In this document: one piece after another, positions 32,781 through 40,972 of the stretch
Layout of the letters: each line of letters starts with the position of its first letter
Position numbering within the stretch: position 1 is the stretch's first letter
Assembly (NCBI GenBank): GCA_910586755.1
Contig: CAJUJM010000081.1
Coordinates: forward strand, 1 to 54,381
Source: an uncultured Lachnospiraceae bacterium
Lineage (GTDB): Bacteria > Bacillota > Clostridia > Lachnospirales > Lachnospiraceae
Direction of reading: 5' to 3'
Length of the DNA: 54,381 nucleotides
Position numbers and translations under genes: made by a program
Notes under the pieces: generated by a model
Database searches by the model: none
What the model saw: only the letters and a program-made list of their open reading frames with translations
What the model was told of the DNA's origin: nothing

Positions 32781-32806
32781 ACAGACAGCGGCGAGGAGAC
32801 AGCATT

Positions 32807-33952
32807 ATGGCAGGTTCCACATTGGGAACAATTTTTAGGATTACAACATGGGGAGAGTCTCACGGAGCAGGAGTAGGAGTGGTAATCGACGGATGCCCTG
32901 CCGGCCTTCCCTTAACGAACCAGGATATTCAGGAGTACCTGGATCGGAGAAAACCGGGACAGAGCCGCTTCACCACCCAGAGGCAGGAGGGGGATGAGGT
33001 GGAGATTTTATCCGGCATATTTGAAGGGCGCACCACAGGTACGCCCATTGCCATGTTTGTCCGCAATAAGGATCAAAGATCCAGAGATTACGGAAACATC
33101 ATGGACGTCTACCGTCCTGGCCATGCAGACTATACCTTTGATAAAAAGTACGGGTTTCGGGATTACCGGGGCGGCGGCCGTTCTTCCGGCAGGGAGACTA
33201 TCGGACGGGTGGCGGCAGGAGCTGTGGCGGCCAAGATATTAAAGAGCCTGGGGATTGAGATCCGGGCCTTTTCCAAGTCTATTGGCCCGGTGTCTGTAGA
33301 TCCGGCCCGGTTTGACTGGGCAGAAAGGGAGAATAACCGTCTGTATATGCCGGATGCTCAGTCGGCCAGAGAGGCGGAATCTTATCTGGATGAGATGATG
33401 GCAAAAAAGGATTCCGCAGGCGGTATAATTGAATGTTGGATGGAAGGCCTTCCGGCAGGGATAGGAGAGCCGGTTTTTGACAAATTAAGCGCCAGCCTGG
33501 CCAAGGCGGTTATGTCCATTGGCGGGGTAAAAGGATTTGAGATTGGAGCCGGCTTTGAGGCAGCATCCTTAAACGGTTCTGTCAACAACGATCCCTTTGG
33601 AATAGATAAAAACGGGCAGGTGTATAAAAAGAGCAACCATTCAGGCGGTGTCCTGGGCGGTATCAGCGACGGCAGCAGGCTGACGTTCCGGGCGGCTTTT
33701 AAGCCTACCCCTTCCATCGCATCCAGCCAGGAGACGGTAAAACGCCAGGGGGAGGAGACCTGTATTGAGATCAAAGGGAGGCACGACCCTGTTATCGTAC
33801 CGAGAGCAGTGGTAGTGGTGGAGGCCATGGCAGCGCTTACGGCAGTGGATTTGCTGTTTATGTCCATGACTTCCCGATTAGACAAGATCCAGGCTTTTTT
33901 TGCCTATGGGCAGGCTTTGGAAGAGGAGCGAGAAAAAAAGGAGAGAGGCTGA
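32807..33952 (+). CDS. aroC: Chorismate synthase
   Basis: A 381-residue enzyme making chorismate from 5-enolpyruvylshikimate-3-phosphate with reduced FMN, the last step of the shikimate pathway. Signature regions are GTIFRITTWGESHGAGVGVV, RRKPGQSRFTTQRQEGDEVE, RPGHADYTFDKKYG, DYRGGGRSSGRETIGRVAAG and GISDGSRLTFRAAFKP. The length is slightly above the usual 360-370 because of a charged C-terminal tail (EEEREKKERG). It stands alone here without other aro genes. GAGGAG precedes the ATG. Confidence 0.97.
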   Translation: MAGSTLGTIFRITTWGESHGAGVGVVIDGCPAGLPLTNQDIQEYLDRRKPGQSRFTTQRQEGDEVEILSGIFEGRTTGTPIAMFVRNKDQRSRDYGNIMDVYRPGHADYTFDKKYGFRDYRGGGRSSGRETIGRVAAGAVAAKILKSLGIEIRAFSKSIGPVSVDPARFDWAERENNRLYMPDAQSAREAESYLDEMMAKKDSAGGIIECWMEGLPAGIGEPVFDKLSASLAKAVMSIGGVKGFEIGAGFEAASLNGSVNNDPFGIDKNGQVYKKSNHSGGVLGGISDGSRLTFRAAFKPTPSIASSQETVKRQGEETCIEIKGRHDPVIVPRAVVVVEAMAALTAVDLLFMSMTSRLDKIQAFFAYGQALEEEREKKERG

Positions 33953-33953
33953 T

Positions 33954-34394
33954 ATGAAGATTGCAATGGGCAACGATCATACCGCAGTAGAATTGAAAAA
34001 TATTATTAAGGCATTTGTAGAAGAGAAGGGGTATGAGGTTCTGGATTTAGGCACCAATTCCTCCGAGAGCTGCGACTACCCGGTATATGGAGAGAAGGTG
34101 GGGCGCGCCGTGGCATCCGGCCAGGCAGACCTGGGAATTACTATCTGCGGTACTGGAGTGGGGATTTCCCTGGCAGCCGGAAAAGTAAAGGGAATCCGGG
34201 CATGTGTATGCAGCGAACCATACACTGCAAGACTTTCCAAAATGCACAATAATTCTAACGTTTTGGCCTTTGGAGCCAGAGTGGTGGGAAGCGAAATGGC
34301 CAAAATGATCACGGAAGAATGGCTGAATGCCCGGTATGAGGGGGGCCGCCACCAGCGCCGGGTGGATATGCTGATGGAAATCGAGAATCATTGA
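33954..34394 (+). CDS. rpiB: Ribose-5-phosphate isomerase B / RpiB-LacAB family
   Basis: A 146-residue isomerase. The family motifs MGNDHTAVELKNII, DLGTNSSESCDYP and ITICGTGVGISLAAGKVKGI with the active-site Cys, plus HNNSNVLAFGARVVG, are all present. It interconverts ribose-5-phosphate and ribulose-5-phosphate or related sugar phosphates. The ATG at 33954 follows the aroC TGA by 1 nt, with AAGGAGAG inside the aroC end; the longer frame to 33900 lies within aroC and is rejected. Allose- or galactose-6-phosphate isomerase activity cannot be excluded. Confidence 0.93.
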   Translation: MKIAMGNDHTAVELKNIIKAFVEEKGYEVLDLGTNSSESCDYPVYGEKVGRAVASGQADLGITICGTGVGISLAAGKVKGIRACVCSEPYTARLSKMHNNSNVLAFGARVVGSEMAKMITEEWLNARYEGGRHQRRVDMLMEIENH

Positions 34395-34474
34395 CAGATT
34401 TTAGCCAGAAAAACGTGTAAAGAAATGGAAACTGAATCGTTAGAATATCGTAAGAGTTTGGACAGGTAGTCACC

Positions 34475-34503
34475 TTGAATTTGTGGGATAAAAATGCTAA
34501 AAT
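34475..34503 (+). promoter_or_regulatory. Promoter of the small secreted protein gene
   Basis: TTGAAT (34475-34480) and TAAAAT (34498-34503) are separated by 17 nt. Confidence 0.7.
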
Positions 34504-34536
34504 AGTACCACAGAGAAGAGAAAAGGAGTGATTACC

Positions 34537-35028
34537 ATGAAAAAAAAGCTATGGGCACTGCTGGTGACCGCGGTTCTCTTCGTCGGCATTTTGGGCACGA
34601 TGACCGGGTTGGCTGCTGAGGCAGCAGACAGTTTTAAAGCAGGAGAGGTAGAGATTTCCATTAATGGCGAAGCCGCGCCGGTGCTTTCAGATTTAGGAAA
34701 GGCTGAGAATTACTACGAAGCGGAAAACTGCCGCCATCAGGGAAAAGAAAAGGTATATGTATATAAAGATTTCGAGATTTCCACCTATCCTATAGAGAAG
34801 AAGGACTGTATCAATTCCATCTATTTCAAAACCGGCGACATAGAGACCTCTGAGGGGATTGCAATCGGTTCTACCGTTGAGGATATGCAGAATATTTATG
34901 GAGAGGACTATTCCCAGTCAAAGGGCGTTTATAAATATAAGTGTGACCAGTTTACCTTAACTTTTTATAGTAATAAGGAAGGCATCATTAATGGGATCGA
35001 GTTTACCTCTGATAAAGAGTTAAAGTGA
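34537..35028 (+). CDS. Small secreted protein of unknown function
   Basis: A 163-residue protein that I do not recognise. It begins with a clear Sec signal peptide (MKKKLWALLVTAVLFVGILG, cleavage probably after GLAAEAA). The mature part of about 130 residues is rich in charged residues and contains two Cys (NCRHQGK, KDCINSIYFK) plus a third in KYKCDQF. The C-terminal half has GIAIGSTVEDMQNIYGEDYS followed by two strands, a layout shared with small secreted SmpA/BamE-like or DUF4309-like domains. RBS AAAGGAG favours ATG 34537 over the GTG at 34528. It has its own promoter and is monocistronic. Confidence 0.8.
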   Translation: MKKKLWALLVTAVLFVGILGTMTGLAAEAADSFKAGEVEISINGEAAPVLSDLGKAENYYEAENCRHQGKEKVYVYKDFEISTYPIEKKDCINSIYFKTGDIETSEGIAIGSTVEDMQNIYGEDYSQSKGVYKYKCDQFTLTFYSNKEGIINGIEFTSDKELK

Positions 35029-35040
35029 TCCGGCGTATCA

Positions 35041-35151
35041 TAGTAAACCTGTATGCGCCCGGCTGCGGACGCACTGCCGCACATAAAAGGCAGGCGGGCG
35101 CAGCCGGGCGTCCCTGAATTCATCCGCCTTTTAGCGGCGGACTTTTCACGG
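35041..35151 (+). repeat. Structured intergenic repeat, copy A
   Basis: It aligns by eye with copies at 43953-44062 (same strand) and 51611-51684 (opposite strand). Conserved blocks are TAAACCT, ATGCGCC, GCACAT and GGCGGGC; A and B also share GGCGGAC-TTT. The 12-nt arms CGCCCGGCTGCG (35056-35067) and CGCAGCCGGGCG (35099-35110) are exactly complementary. An inner stem CTGCC/GGCAG and a third hairpin TCCGCC/GGCGGA follow. It lies between convergent gene ends. No coding frame is evident. Confidence 0.7.
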
Positions 35152-35156
35152 TAAAC

Positions 35157-35230
35157 GGGGATGCTGCAAAATGAAATAAGTCGGTCTTCTGTTGCCTGAT
35201 GTCCGCTTGGTTTCCTTGTGCGGCATCCCC
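35157..35230. repeat. Hairpin element sharing GCAAAATGAAA with the malQ terminator
   Basis: GGGGATGC (35157-35164) pairs with GCATCCCC (35223-35230). The ascending arm continues as GCAAAATGAAATAAG, which recurs almost unchanged at 51570-51583 in the malQ terminator. It may end transcription of the secreted-protein gene or the converging anti-sigma gene, though a T-run is not obvious. Confidence 0.5.
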
Positions 35231-35259
35231 GCCGTTATGTGTACGCTAAGGGGCAATTT

Positions 35260-36192
35260 CTATTTTCTGATATCTTTCAAAACATCAGCAGGTATTTCAA
35301 ATTCTACTGCTCCCATATACATTGGAGCTACCTGGCCCTCATTAAATCCGATTACAACATTACCATTTTCATTCAAGTAAAAAGAGGATTTGTCTGTAAT
35401 AGCCTTAAAATTCCACTCTTCAATTTCATTATTCAGCCAGTAGTAAGCTTCTTCATCTGCATCCATTTGTGCCTGCATCTGTTCTTTAATATTCTCACTG
35501 ATAGGGGTAATATAATCAGCGTCGTCAATAAAAATATCTTTTAATTGCAGGCGCTCTCCGGTATTCAGATCAATGGTATAGTAATAATTCCATTGATAAC
35601 CGCTGCCTGCACCCTGGTAGCAGAAGAGTTTTAATGTAAAATAGTCTGCTGTTGCTGCTAAAACCTCGCTTTTTACAATGATGTCCTGATAACCTTCTTC
35701 ATCTTCCAGATATGTCTCAAAATTTTCTATCAATTCAGCGGTGATTTTTTGAATTTCCGCATTTATTTCATCCGTTGTCCGCTCCAGGTTTTCCAGTGTC
35801 TGATTCTTAGCCAAATCGCTCTCCACCTTGATCTCCGGAATTTCAATATCAGCATTGTTTCGAGCTGACTCGTATTTATAATCACGGAAAGTTACCACTT
35901 CTATCAATCTGCCAACTACTGGTATTTGTTCCATTGCATGAGCAATGACGGGAGATGTGTTTGGTAAAATTATAAATGCTCCAACAAACGCGGTGGCTGT
36001 TACCGCGATTTTTCTTACTCTTTGTTTAAACTTTTCTTTTTTACTGTCCATTTTCGCTTCCTCCATTTTGGCACACAGTTCTTGAAACTGTACCTGTGAC
36101 ATTTGTGGTTTTTCATATTCTTTTTTTAGCAATAAAAGCTCCTTTTCAACTAAATCATTGGCGCCTTTGGTTTCAGAAAAATTATAGATCAT
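35260..36192 (-). CDS. RsiV-type anti-sigma factor
   Basis: A 310-residue single-pass protein. A cytoplasmic N-terminus of about 60 residues, which should bind the sigma factor, is followed by a transmembrane helix (about 62-82, IAVTATAFVGAFIIL). The large extracellular part ends in an RsiV/DUF3298-like domain (YYYTIDLNTGERLQLKDIF, SFYLNENGNVVIGFNEGQVA). In Bacillus and Clostridioides RsiV, this domain binds lysozyme and is cleaved to free SigV. The ATG at 36192 is chosen because AGGTG (36199-36203) lies 6 nt upstream, giving an 11-nt overlap with the sigma gene; the frame open to 36246 lacks an RBS. The ligand here is unknown. Confidence 0.85.
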   Translation of the reverse strand: MIYNFSETKGANDLVEKELLLLKKEYEKPQMSQVQFQELCAKMEEAKMDSKKEKFKQRVRKIAVTATAFVGAFIILPNTSPVIAHAMEQIPVVGRLIEVVTFRDYKYESARNNADIEIPEIKVESDLAKNQTLENLERTTDEINAEIQKITAELIENFETYLEDEEGYQDIIVKSEVLAATADYFTLKLFCYQGAGSGYQWNYYYTIDLNTGERLQLKDIFIDDADYITPISENIKEQMQAQMDADEEAYYWLNNEIEEWNFKAITDKSSFYLNENGNVVIGFNEGQVAPMYMGAVEFEIPADVLKDIRK

Positions 36193-36748
36193 TTTTTTCA
36201 CCTGCCTTTCCGGTGTGTTGGCCATCATTGCTTTGAGCCGATCCATCCTCTAATGCACTCCGCAATTTTTTCATACTGCGATACAGCCTGCTTTTAACGG
36301 TATTAGTATTTTCGCCAAGGATGGCGGATATTTCTTCCAGCTTTTTATCCTCAAAATATTTTAAAGTAACAATTGCCTTGTCTTTTTCCGGCAGCATGTC
36401 AATTGCTTTCTGTAAATCTATATTAGCATAGGTATCTTCTGTACTCCCTAATTCCGCGCCGCCATCCTCCAATATGCTTTCATAGGAGATATGTTTGGGC
36501 TGGCGCATGTATTGAAAACACTCATTAAGCATAATTCGATAAAGCCATGTTTCCGCAAATTGAGGGTCTTTTAAAGTATGATGATTTCTTAATGCTTTAT
36601 ATGCTCCATTTTGCACAATATCCTTTGCAGCATCTTCATTATGGGTATAGCTGCAGGCAAGCCGGTAATAATGGTTATATTTTTCTAAAATTGTTTGCTC
36701 TATTAAGCCCTTGTGTGTGTTTGCTTTTTTCCCGGGAAATATAAGCAA
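36182..36748 (-). CDS. ECF sigma factor (SigV-like)
   Basis: A 188-residue extracytoplasmic-function sigma factor. Region 2 (YRLACSYTHNEDAAKDIVQN, TLKDPQFAETWLYRIMLNEC) and region 4 (AIDMLPEKDKAIVTLKYFED, LEEISAILGENTNTVKSRLY) are clear. A TTG start at 36748 is proposed: AGGAGG (36757-36762) lies 8 nt upstream. The longer frame to 36796, also TTG, would begin upstream of the expected transcript start set by the ECF promoter at 36783-36809. It overlaps the anti-sigma gene by 11 nt, so the pair is co-translated. It directs RNA polymerase to envelope-stress promoters, including its own. Confidence 0.9.
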   Translation of the reverse strand: MLIFPGKKANTHKGLIEQTILEKYNHYYRLACSYTHNEDAAKDIVQNGAYKALRNHHTLKDPQFAETWLYRIMLNECFQYMRQPKHISYESILEDGGAELGSTEDTYANIDLQKAIDMLPEKDKAIVTLKYFEDKKLEEISAILGENTNTVKSRLYRSMKKLRSALEDGSAQSNDGQHTGKAGEKNDL

Positions 36749-36782
36749 GGCCTTCCCCTCCTTTTGCCTTTCTAAAATATTA

Positions 36783-36809
36783 GACGCTGCCGGCAAGTAA
36801 AAAGTTTCA
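36783..36809 (-). promoter_or_regulatory. ECF-type autoregulatory promoter of the sigma/anti-sigma operon
   Basis: On the minus strand TGAAAC (36804-36809) and CGTC (36783-36786) are separated by 17 nt. This is the classic ECF pattern of SigW/SigM/SigV promoters, placed directly in front of the sigma gene. It implies positive autoregulation. Confidence 0.75.
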
Positions 36810-36857
36810 CCGTATTAAAAATTTTACTCAAAAATTTTTTAAAGTGCGAAAAAAGAG

Positions 36858-36886
36858 TTGCATATAGGTGGCGGTCATGCTATACT
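36858..36886 (+). promoter_or_regulatory. Promoter of the ROK-ABC sugar cluster
   Basis: TTGCAT (36858-36863) and TATACT (36881-36886) are separated by 17 nt. Confidence 0.7.
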
Positions 36887-36894
36887 AATATTAT

Positions 36895-36923
36895 AATTAG
36901 TAAAGTCAATGAACTAACTAATT
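36895..36923. promoter_or_regulatory. Candidate ROK-repressor operator
   Basis: AATTAGT (36895-36901) and ACTAATT (36917-36923) form an inverted repeat with 15 nt between the arms, just downstream of the -10 and before the ROK gene. The AT-rich, spaced palindrome is the form typically bound by NagC/XylR-type ROK repressors. Confidence 0.5.
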
Positions 36924-36996
36924 TACAGGAAGTCTGTTGGCAAACCTTCAAATCTGCCTGAAAGACGCAGTAAATGGATCAGAAAGAGGAAAAAAC

Positions 36997-38193
36997 GTGA
37001 AAAAGTATAATCAGTCATTAATTAAAGATCAAAACAAAAAGCAAGTTTATCAATTAATAGAGGATATGCCGGGAATTAGCCGCGCTCATATTGCAGAGCT
37101 GATGAAGGTAAGCAAAACAACGGTGTCTGCCCTTGCAGATGAGCTGATGCAGGAAGGCTTTATTATTGACGAGGGAACGGCCGCCAGCAGCAGGCAGGGA
37201 AGAAAGCCTAACAGCCTGATTGTAAATAGCCGGGGGAATTATGTGATTGTATTGAACTGGCACAAAGATAACCTGGAGATTGCAATCGTTGATTCTGCCA
37301 TGAATGTCAGCTTGTGCCGGGAATATACCATGAAAAATCAAGGGGATGCTCTGGCGGAGCTGGCATCTTACTACGGAGAGTTTAAAGAATCCCAGTGTGT
37401 CTATGGAAACATCATGGGCATATGCCTCATAGTTCCCGGTATGGTGGATGAAAAGAATGACCGGCTTATATCCGTGGTGCTGCCAAATGAAAACCAGGAG
37501 AATTACAGAATCAGCCGGATACGTTCCTTACTTCATGGAAAGCCTTTGGCGATTTTAAATGACACGGCATGCTTTGCTTATGCAGAGACGGCCTTTGGTC
37601 AGCTGAAGAGCGAAAATTACATTTATATTAATGTAAATGACGGTGTGGGCGCGGCGCTGATACATGACGGACAGCTTTTAGGCGGCGCAAGCGGAATTAC
37701 CACTCAATTTGGACATTTTTCCGTGGACAGGCATGGGCTGGCCTGCTCCTGCGGAAATCGGGGATGTCTGGAAAACCAGATTGGAGAACTGGCGCTGCCC
37801 AGATTGTTTGAAGAATTCGGCATTAAAATACCGAAAAAGGAAAAACTTTTATTTAAAGATTTAGCAGCCCTGGTGGAGGAAGGACATGAAGAGGCGATAA
37901 AATTGATGGAGGTTATGGCAGAGGATTTTTCTTACGCACTGTGCAATGCAATTTCTCTGTTTCATCCGGAAGAGGTAATTATTGGAGGAATCGGGAGAAA
38001 GCTGGGAACATCCTTTTTAGATGTGCTGAAACGAAGCATGAGCCAAATGGGATTCCGCCAGTTTATGGAAGATATAAAGATCGAATATACCAGACATGGC
38101 GAAGGAGCTGTTTTAAGAGGGGCGGCAAAATATTATATCAATAACTACTACCGTTTTCATGATATGGATCCGGGACAGCTGTTTTGCGGCTAA
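36997..38193 (+). CDS. ROK-family transcriptional repressor
   Basis: A 398-residue NagC/XylR-type protein. The N-terminal winged HTH is seen in DMPGISRAHIAELMKVSKTT and VSALADELMQEGFI. The ROK sugar-kinase-like domain has FGHFSVDRHGLACSCGNRGC, the zinc site CxCGNRGCLE, and IYINVNDGVGAALIHDGQLL. The effector is likely a sugar or sugar phosphate. The GTG at 36997 is chosen because AGAGGA lies 6 nt upstream and the HTH then begins at the usual distance; an in-frame TTG at 36937 is the alternative. It is the first gene of a seven-gene cluster with an isomerase, dehydrogenase and ABC importer, and is most likely its local regulator. Confidence 0.9.
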   Translation: MKKYNQSLIKDQNKKQVYQLIEDMPGISRAHIAELMKVSKTTVSALADELMQEGFIIDEGTAASSRQGRKPNSLIVNSRGNYVIVLNWHKDNLEIAIVDSAMNVSLCREYTMKNQGDALAELASYYGEFKESQCVYGNIMGICLIVPGMVDEKNDRLISVVLPNENQENYRISRIRSLLHGKPLAILNDTACFAYAETAFGQLKSENYIYINVNDGVGAALIHDGQLLGGASGITTQFGHFSVDRHGLACSCGNRGCLENQIGELALPRLFEEFGIKIPKKEKLLFKDLAALVEEGHEEAIKLMEVMAEDFSYALCNAISLFHPEEVIIGGIGRKLGTSFLDVLKRSMSQMGFRQFMEDIKIEYTRHGEGAVLRGAAKYYINNYYRFHDMDPGQLFCG

Positions 38194-38220
38194 TAGTTTC
38201 GGACGGAAAGGGGTTAATGA

Positions 38221-39042
38221 ATGAAAGAGATAGGGGTTGCGCTGGTGATTAACGACAAACTGGAAGAGAATTTAAAATGGGCAGGAAATGCAGGCTTTAC
38301 CAATTGCCAGCTTCAGATCTGGGACATGAGCCTGCTGTATGAAGAACATGCCAGACAGGTAAAAGAGCTTACCGATGCCTGTGCTATGGAAATTACAGGG
38401 CTTTGGTGCGGATGGCATGGCCCTGTCAGGTGGGACTTTTTGGAAGGGCCGTCTATACTGGGGATTGTCCCGTCAGAATACAGAGCCAGCAGAACCAGAA
38501 ATTTGCTGGATGGGGCGGCATATGGGCGGATTCTGGGGGTATCGGACATTATTACTCATCTGGGATTTGTCCCTCTTAACTGCCGGAGCGAAAATTATAC
38601 AGGGGTAGTAAGCGCGCTGAAGTATATTACAAGTGAATTAAAGTGCTATAACCAGAACTTCCTTATGGAAACGGGGCAGGAGCCGCCTGTTGTACTGAAG
38701 AGGCTCATTGAGGATGTGGAAGCGGATAATCTGGGAATTAATTATGACCCGGCAAACCTGATGATGTATGGAAGCGCCAATCCGGTAGATGGGATAAGGA
38801 TTTTGGGAAATCACATCAGGAGTGTCCACGCAAAAGACGGCAGTTATCCTACAGGTGGATATGAACTTGGGAAAGAATATCCTATCGGAAAAGGAGAGGT
38901 GGATTTTTCGGGGGTATTAGGCGGGCTAAAGGCATTGGGGTATCAAGGTCCGATTTCCATTGAATATGAAATTGAATCCGGGGATGAAAAGCAAAGAAAC
39001 GAAATGATACAGGGAAAGCAATACTTGGAGAAATTACTGTAA
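38221..39042 (+). CDS. TIM-barrel sugar isomerase/epimerase (AP-endonuclease 2 family)
   Basis: A 273-residue xylose-isomerase-like TIM barrel. Putative metal ligands appear in FLMETGQEPP (Glu), GINYDPANLMMYG (Asp), RSVHAKDGSYP (His) and ISIEYEIESG (Glu). Relatives include IolE/IolI, hydroxypyruvate isomerase and 3-keto-sugar epimerases or hydrolases. It is adjacent to a Gfo/Idh/MocA dehydrogenase, a partnership common in pathways that oxidise sugars to 3-keto derivatives. The exact substrate is unknown. It starts 27 nt after the ROK gene. Confidence 0.85.
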   Translation: MKEIGVALVINDKLEENLKWAGNAGFTNCQLQIWDMSLLYEEHARQVKELTDACAMEITGLWCGWHGPVRWDFLEGPSILGIVPSEYRASRTRNLLDGAAYGRILGVSDIITHLGFVPLNCRSENYTGVVSALKYITSELKCYNQNFLMETGQEPPVVLKRLIEDVEADNLGINYDPANLMMYGSANPVDGIRILGNHIRSVHAKDGSYPTGGYELGKEYPIGKGEVDFSGVLGGLKALGYQGPISIEYEIESGDEKQRNEMIQGKQYLEKLL

Positions 39043-39080
39043 AAATCCGCCGCCAGCACGGGAAAGAAAGGGGATCTCAT

Positions 39081-40046
39081 ATGAGGGTAGCAATTTGGGG
39101 AGCAGGAAAGATGGGGCAGGTCCATGGGGAAATGTATCAAAAAATAAAGGCAGACATTGCCTGTGTGATTGAGCGTGATCCGGTTAAAGCCCAGATATTT
39201 TCAGAAAAATTTTCCTGCCGTGTTTTAGATTCCTTTGAAAAATTGACTGAGCAGGAGGCAGATGCAGTGGATATCTGCCTGCCTACGAACCTGCATCTGG
39301 AGGCAATTAAACTTGCCGCGAAAAAATGCAGGGCAATTTTCTGTGAAAAGCCTGTCTGTCTTAATGCAGAAGAATATTTACAGCTGAAAGAAATTGGGGG
39401 CAAAGAGTCCTGCGGGATTATGGTAGGCCAGGTGCTCCGATTTTGGAATGGCTATGTAAAGAGCAAGGAGCTGCTGGAGGCAGGGGCAATCGGAGCTCCC
39501 AGGATGGTAAACTGCCTTCGCCGGCAGAAAATGCCGGGTTGGTCAAAGGAAAACTGGCTTATGGATCCGGAAAAAAGCGGAGGGCTGTTGATGGATTTAA
39601 GTATCCATGATGTGGATTATCTGTACTGGATTCTGGGAATACCCCAGAAGGTCTACTCCCAGGTAGTCCACAATGACAGGACAACCGTACATAATATTAT
39701 GACGATTTCCTATGAAAATTGCTGTGCTAACGTGATTGGCTCTTGGGGAATGCCGGAAGCATTTGGAGGAGGGGAGTTGGAAGCCGCTTTAGAGATTATC
39801 GGAGATAATGGGATGATTACTTATAAGGGGGGTGATTTGCTGGAGGTGATACAGGGGAATAAAAAAGAGATTATCAAACTGGAACATACAGATGGGTATG
39901 AAGAAGAACTGAGATATTTTGTCCGTAGTATAAATGAGAATCAATACCCTGAGAGAGCAGATCTTTACTCGGTAGAGGGAACGATGAATATTCTGTGGGC
40001 AGCTTTAGAATCCAGTGAGAAAGGGCAGGCGGTAACCGTTATTTAA
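39081..40046 (+). CDS. Gfo/Idh/MocA-family NAD(P)-dependent dehydrogenase
   Basis: A 321-residue oxidoreductase. The N-terminal Rossmann fold has VAIWGAGKMGQVHGEMYQ, DAVDICLPTNLHLEAIKLA and the conserved FCEKPVCLNAEEYLQL (EKP motif). The C-terminal domain carries LLMDLSIHDVDYLYWILG with the likely catalytic His-Asp pair. Such enzymes oxidise or reduce hydroxyl groups on sugars, inositols or sugar acids. It sits between the isomerase and the transporter genes in the same direction. RBS AAAGGGG is present. Confidence 0.88.
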   Translation: MRVAIWGAGKMGQVHGEMYQKIKADIACVIERDPVKAQIFSEKFSCRVLDSFEKLTEQEADAVDICLPTNLHLEAIKLAAKKCRAIFCEKPVCLNAEEYLQLKEIGGKESCGIMVGQVLRFWNGYVKSKELLEAGAIGAPRMVNCLRRQKMPGWSKENWLMDPEKSGGLLMDLSIHDVDYLYWILGIPQKVYSQVVHNDRTTVHNIMTISYENCCANVIGSWGMPEAFGGGELEAALEIIGDNGMITYKGGDLLEVIQGNKKEIIKLEHTDGYEEELRYFVRSINENQYPERADLYSVEGTMNILWAALESSEKGQAVTVI

Positions 40047-40086
40047 CAGGGGCAAGCGGCTCTGGAAGAAAGAAGGGGTGAACAGC

Positions 40087-40971
40087 ATGGTAAAGCAGTA
40101 TTTAAAGAAACGGCCATATCTTCCATATATTGCTCCGGCAATGATTATTATGATATCGCTGACAATATTTCCTACTGTGTTTTTATATCTGATCAGTATG
40201 ACAAATTACCAGCTTGGCTGGGACTTAGGACGGGTCAGATTTGTGGGATTTGAGAACTATGCCCGGTTATTTACCGGAAGAGATCCGGATTTTTGGAATG
40301 CGGTCTACATCAGCCTGAAATTTATGGTGATGGCAACTGCCATTGAGATGGTTCTGGGATTTTTCATTGGAAAATTGTTGAGCGATATGGAATTTCGCTT
40401 AAAACCGGTGGTATTTGCGATTCTTATTGTCCCTATTGTTATGACGCCCAGTATTGCAGGAAATATATGGAAACTTATGTTTAATGCAGAGTATGGAATT
40501 ATCAACTACCTGTTAAACCAATTGGGACTTTCCAGTGTGGCATGGCTGGACGCGGATATGTCTTTTTTCTCCATTGTTATTGCGGACGTGTGGCAGTGGA
40601 CGCCTTTTGTGGCCCTTATCAGCTATGCGGGACTTTGCTCCCTGCCAGCGGATCAATATGAGGCGGCCAGGATTGACGGGGGAAATGCGCTGCAGTTATT
40701 TCGCTATATCACCCTTCCCTCCCTGAGAGGACTGATTTTTCTCACAATGATTTTCAGAACAGCTGACTCCTTAAAGATCTACGACATGCCATTTGTACTG
40801 ACTCAGGGAGGCCCGGGCAATTCTACGGAATTTTTGAGCCTGCATATCTACCGATTGGCCAACGCGCAAAACGGGCTTATCGGACGGGCGGCAGCTAATG
40901 CCATTGTGCTTGTGGCAATTTCGACAGTCGTAAGCCGGGGGCTGATGCATTACCAGAGGAAGGAGGCGTGA
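40087..40971 (+). CDS. Sugar ABC permease 1 (UgpA/MalF-like)
   Basis: A 294-residue permease with six helices (YLPYIAPAMIIMISLTIFPT at the start). The EAA loop is YEAARIDGGNALQLFRYITLP. QGGPGNSTEFLSLHIYRLAN near the C-terminus is typical of CUT1 permeases. The ATG at 40087 is preferred, with AAGGGG 8 nt upstream; GTG 40078 overlaps this RBS. It works with the next permease. There is no ATPase in the cluster. Confidence 0.92.
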   Translation: MVKQYLKKRPYLPYIAPAMIIMISLTIFPTVFLYLISMTNYQLGWDLGRVRFVGFENYARLFTGRDPDFWNAVYISLKFMVMATAIEMVLGFFIGKLLSDMEFRLKPVVFAILIVPIVMTPSIAGNIWKLMFNAEYGIINYLLNQLGLSSVAWLDADMSFFSIVIADVWQWTPFVALISYAGLCSLPADQYEAARIDGGNALQLFRYITLPSLRGLIFLTMIFRTADSLKIYDMPFVLTQGGPGNSTEFLSLHIYRLANAQNGLIGRAAANAIVLVAISTVVSRGLMHYQRKEA

Positions 40972-40972
40972 C

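Noticed and set aside
35041..35151. CRISPR array or riboswitch as explanation for the GC-rich repeat
   Set aside because: The copies are single, far apart and not regularly spaced, and they do not lie consistently upstream of genes. No known riboswitch core was recognised.
36748..36796. Longer sigma-factor start at TTG 36796
   Set aside because: The ECF promoter would start transcription downstream of it, and the strong AGGAGG is placed for TTG 36748.
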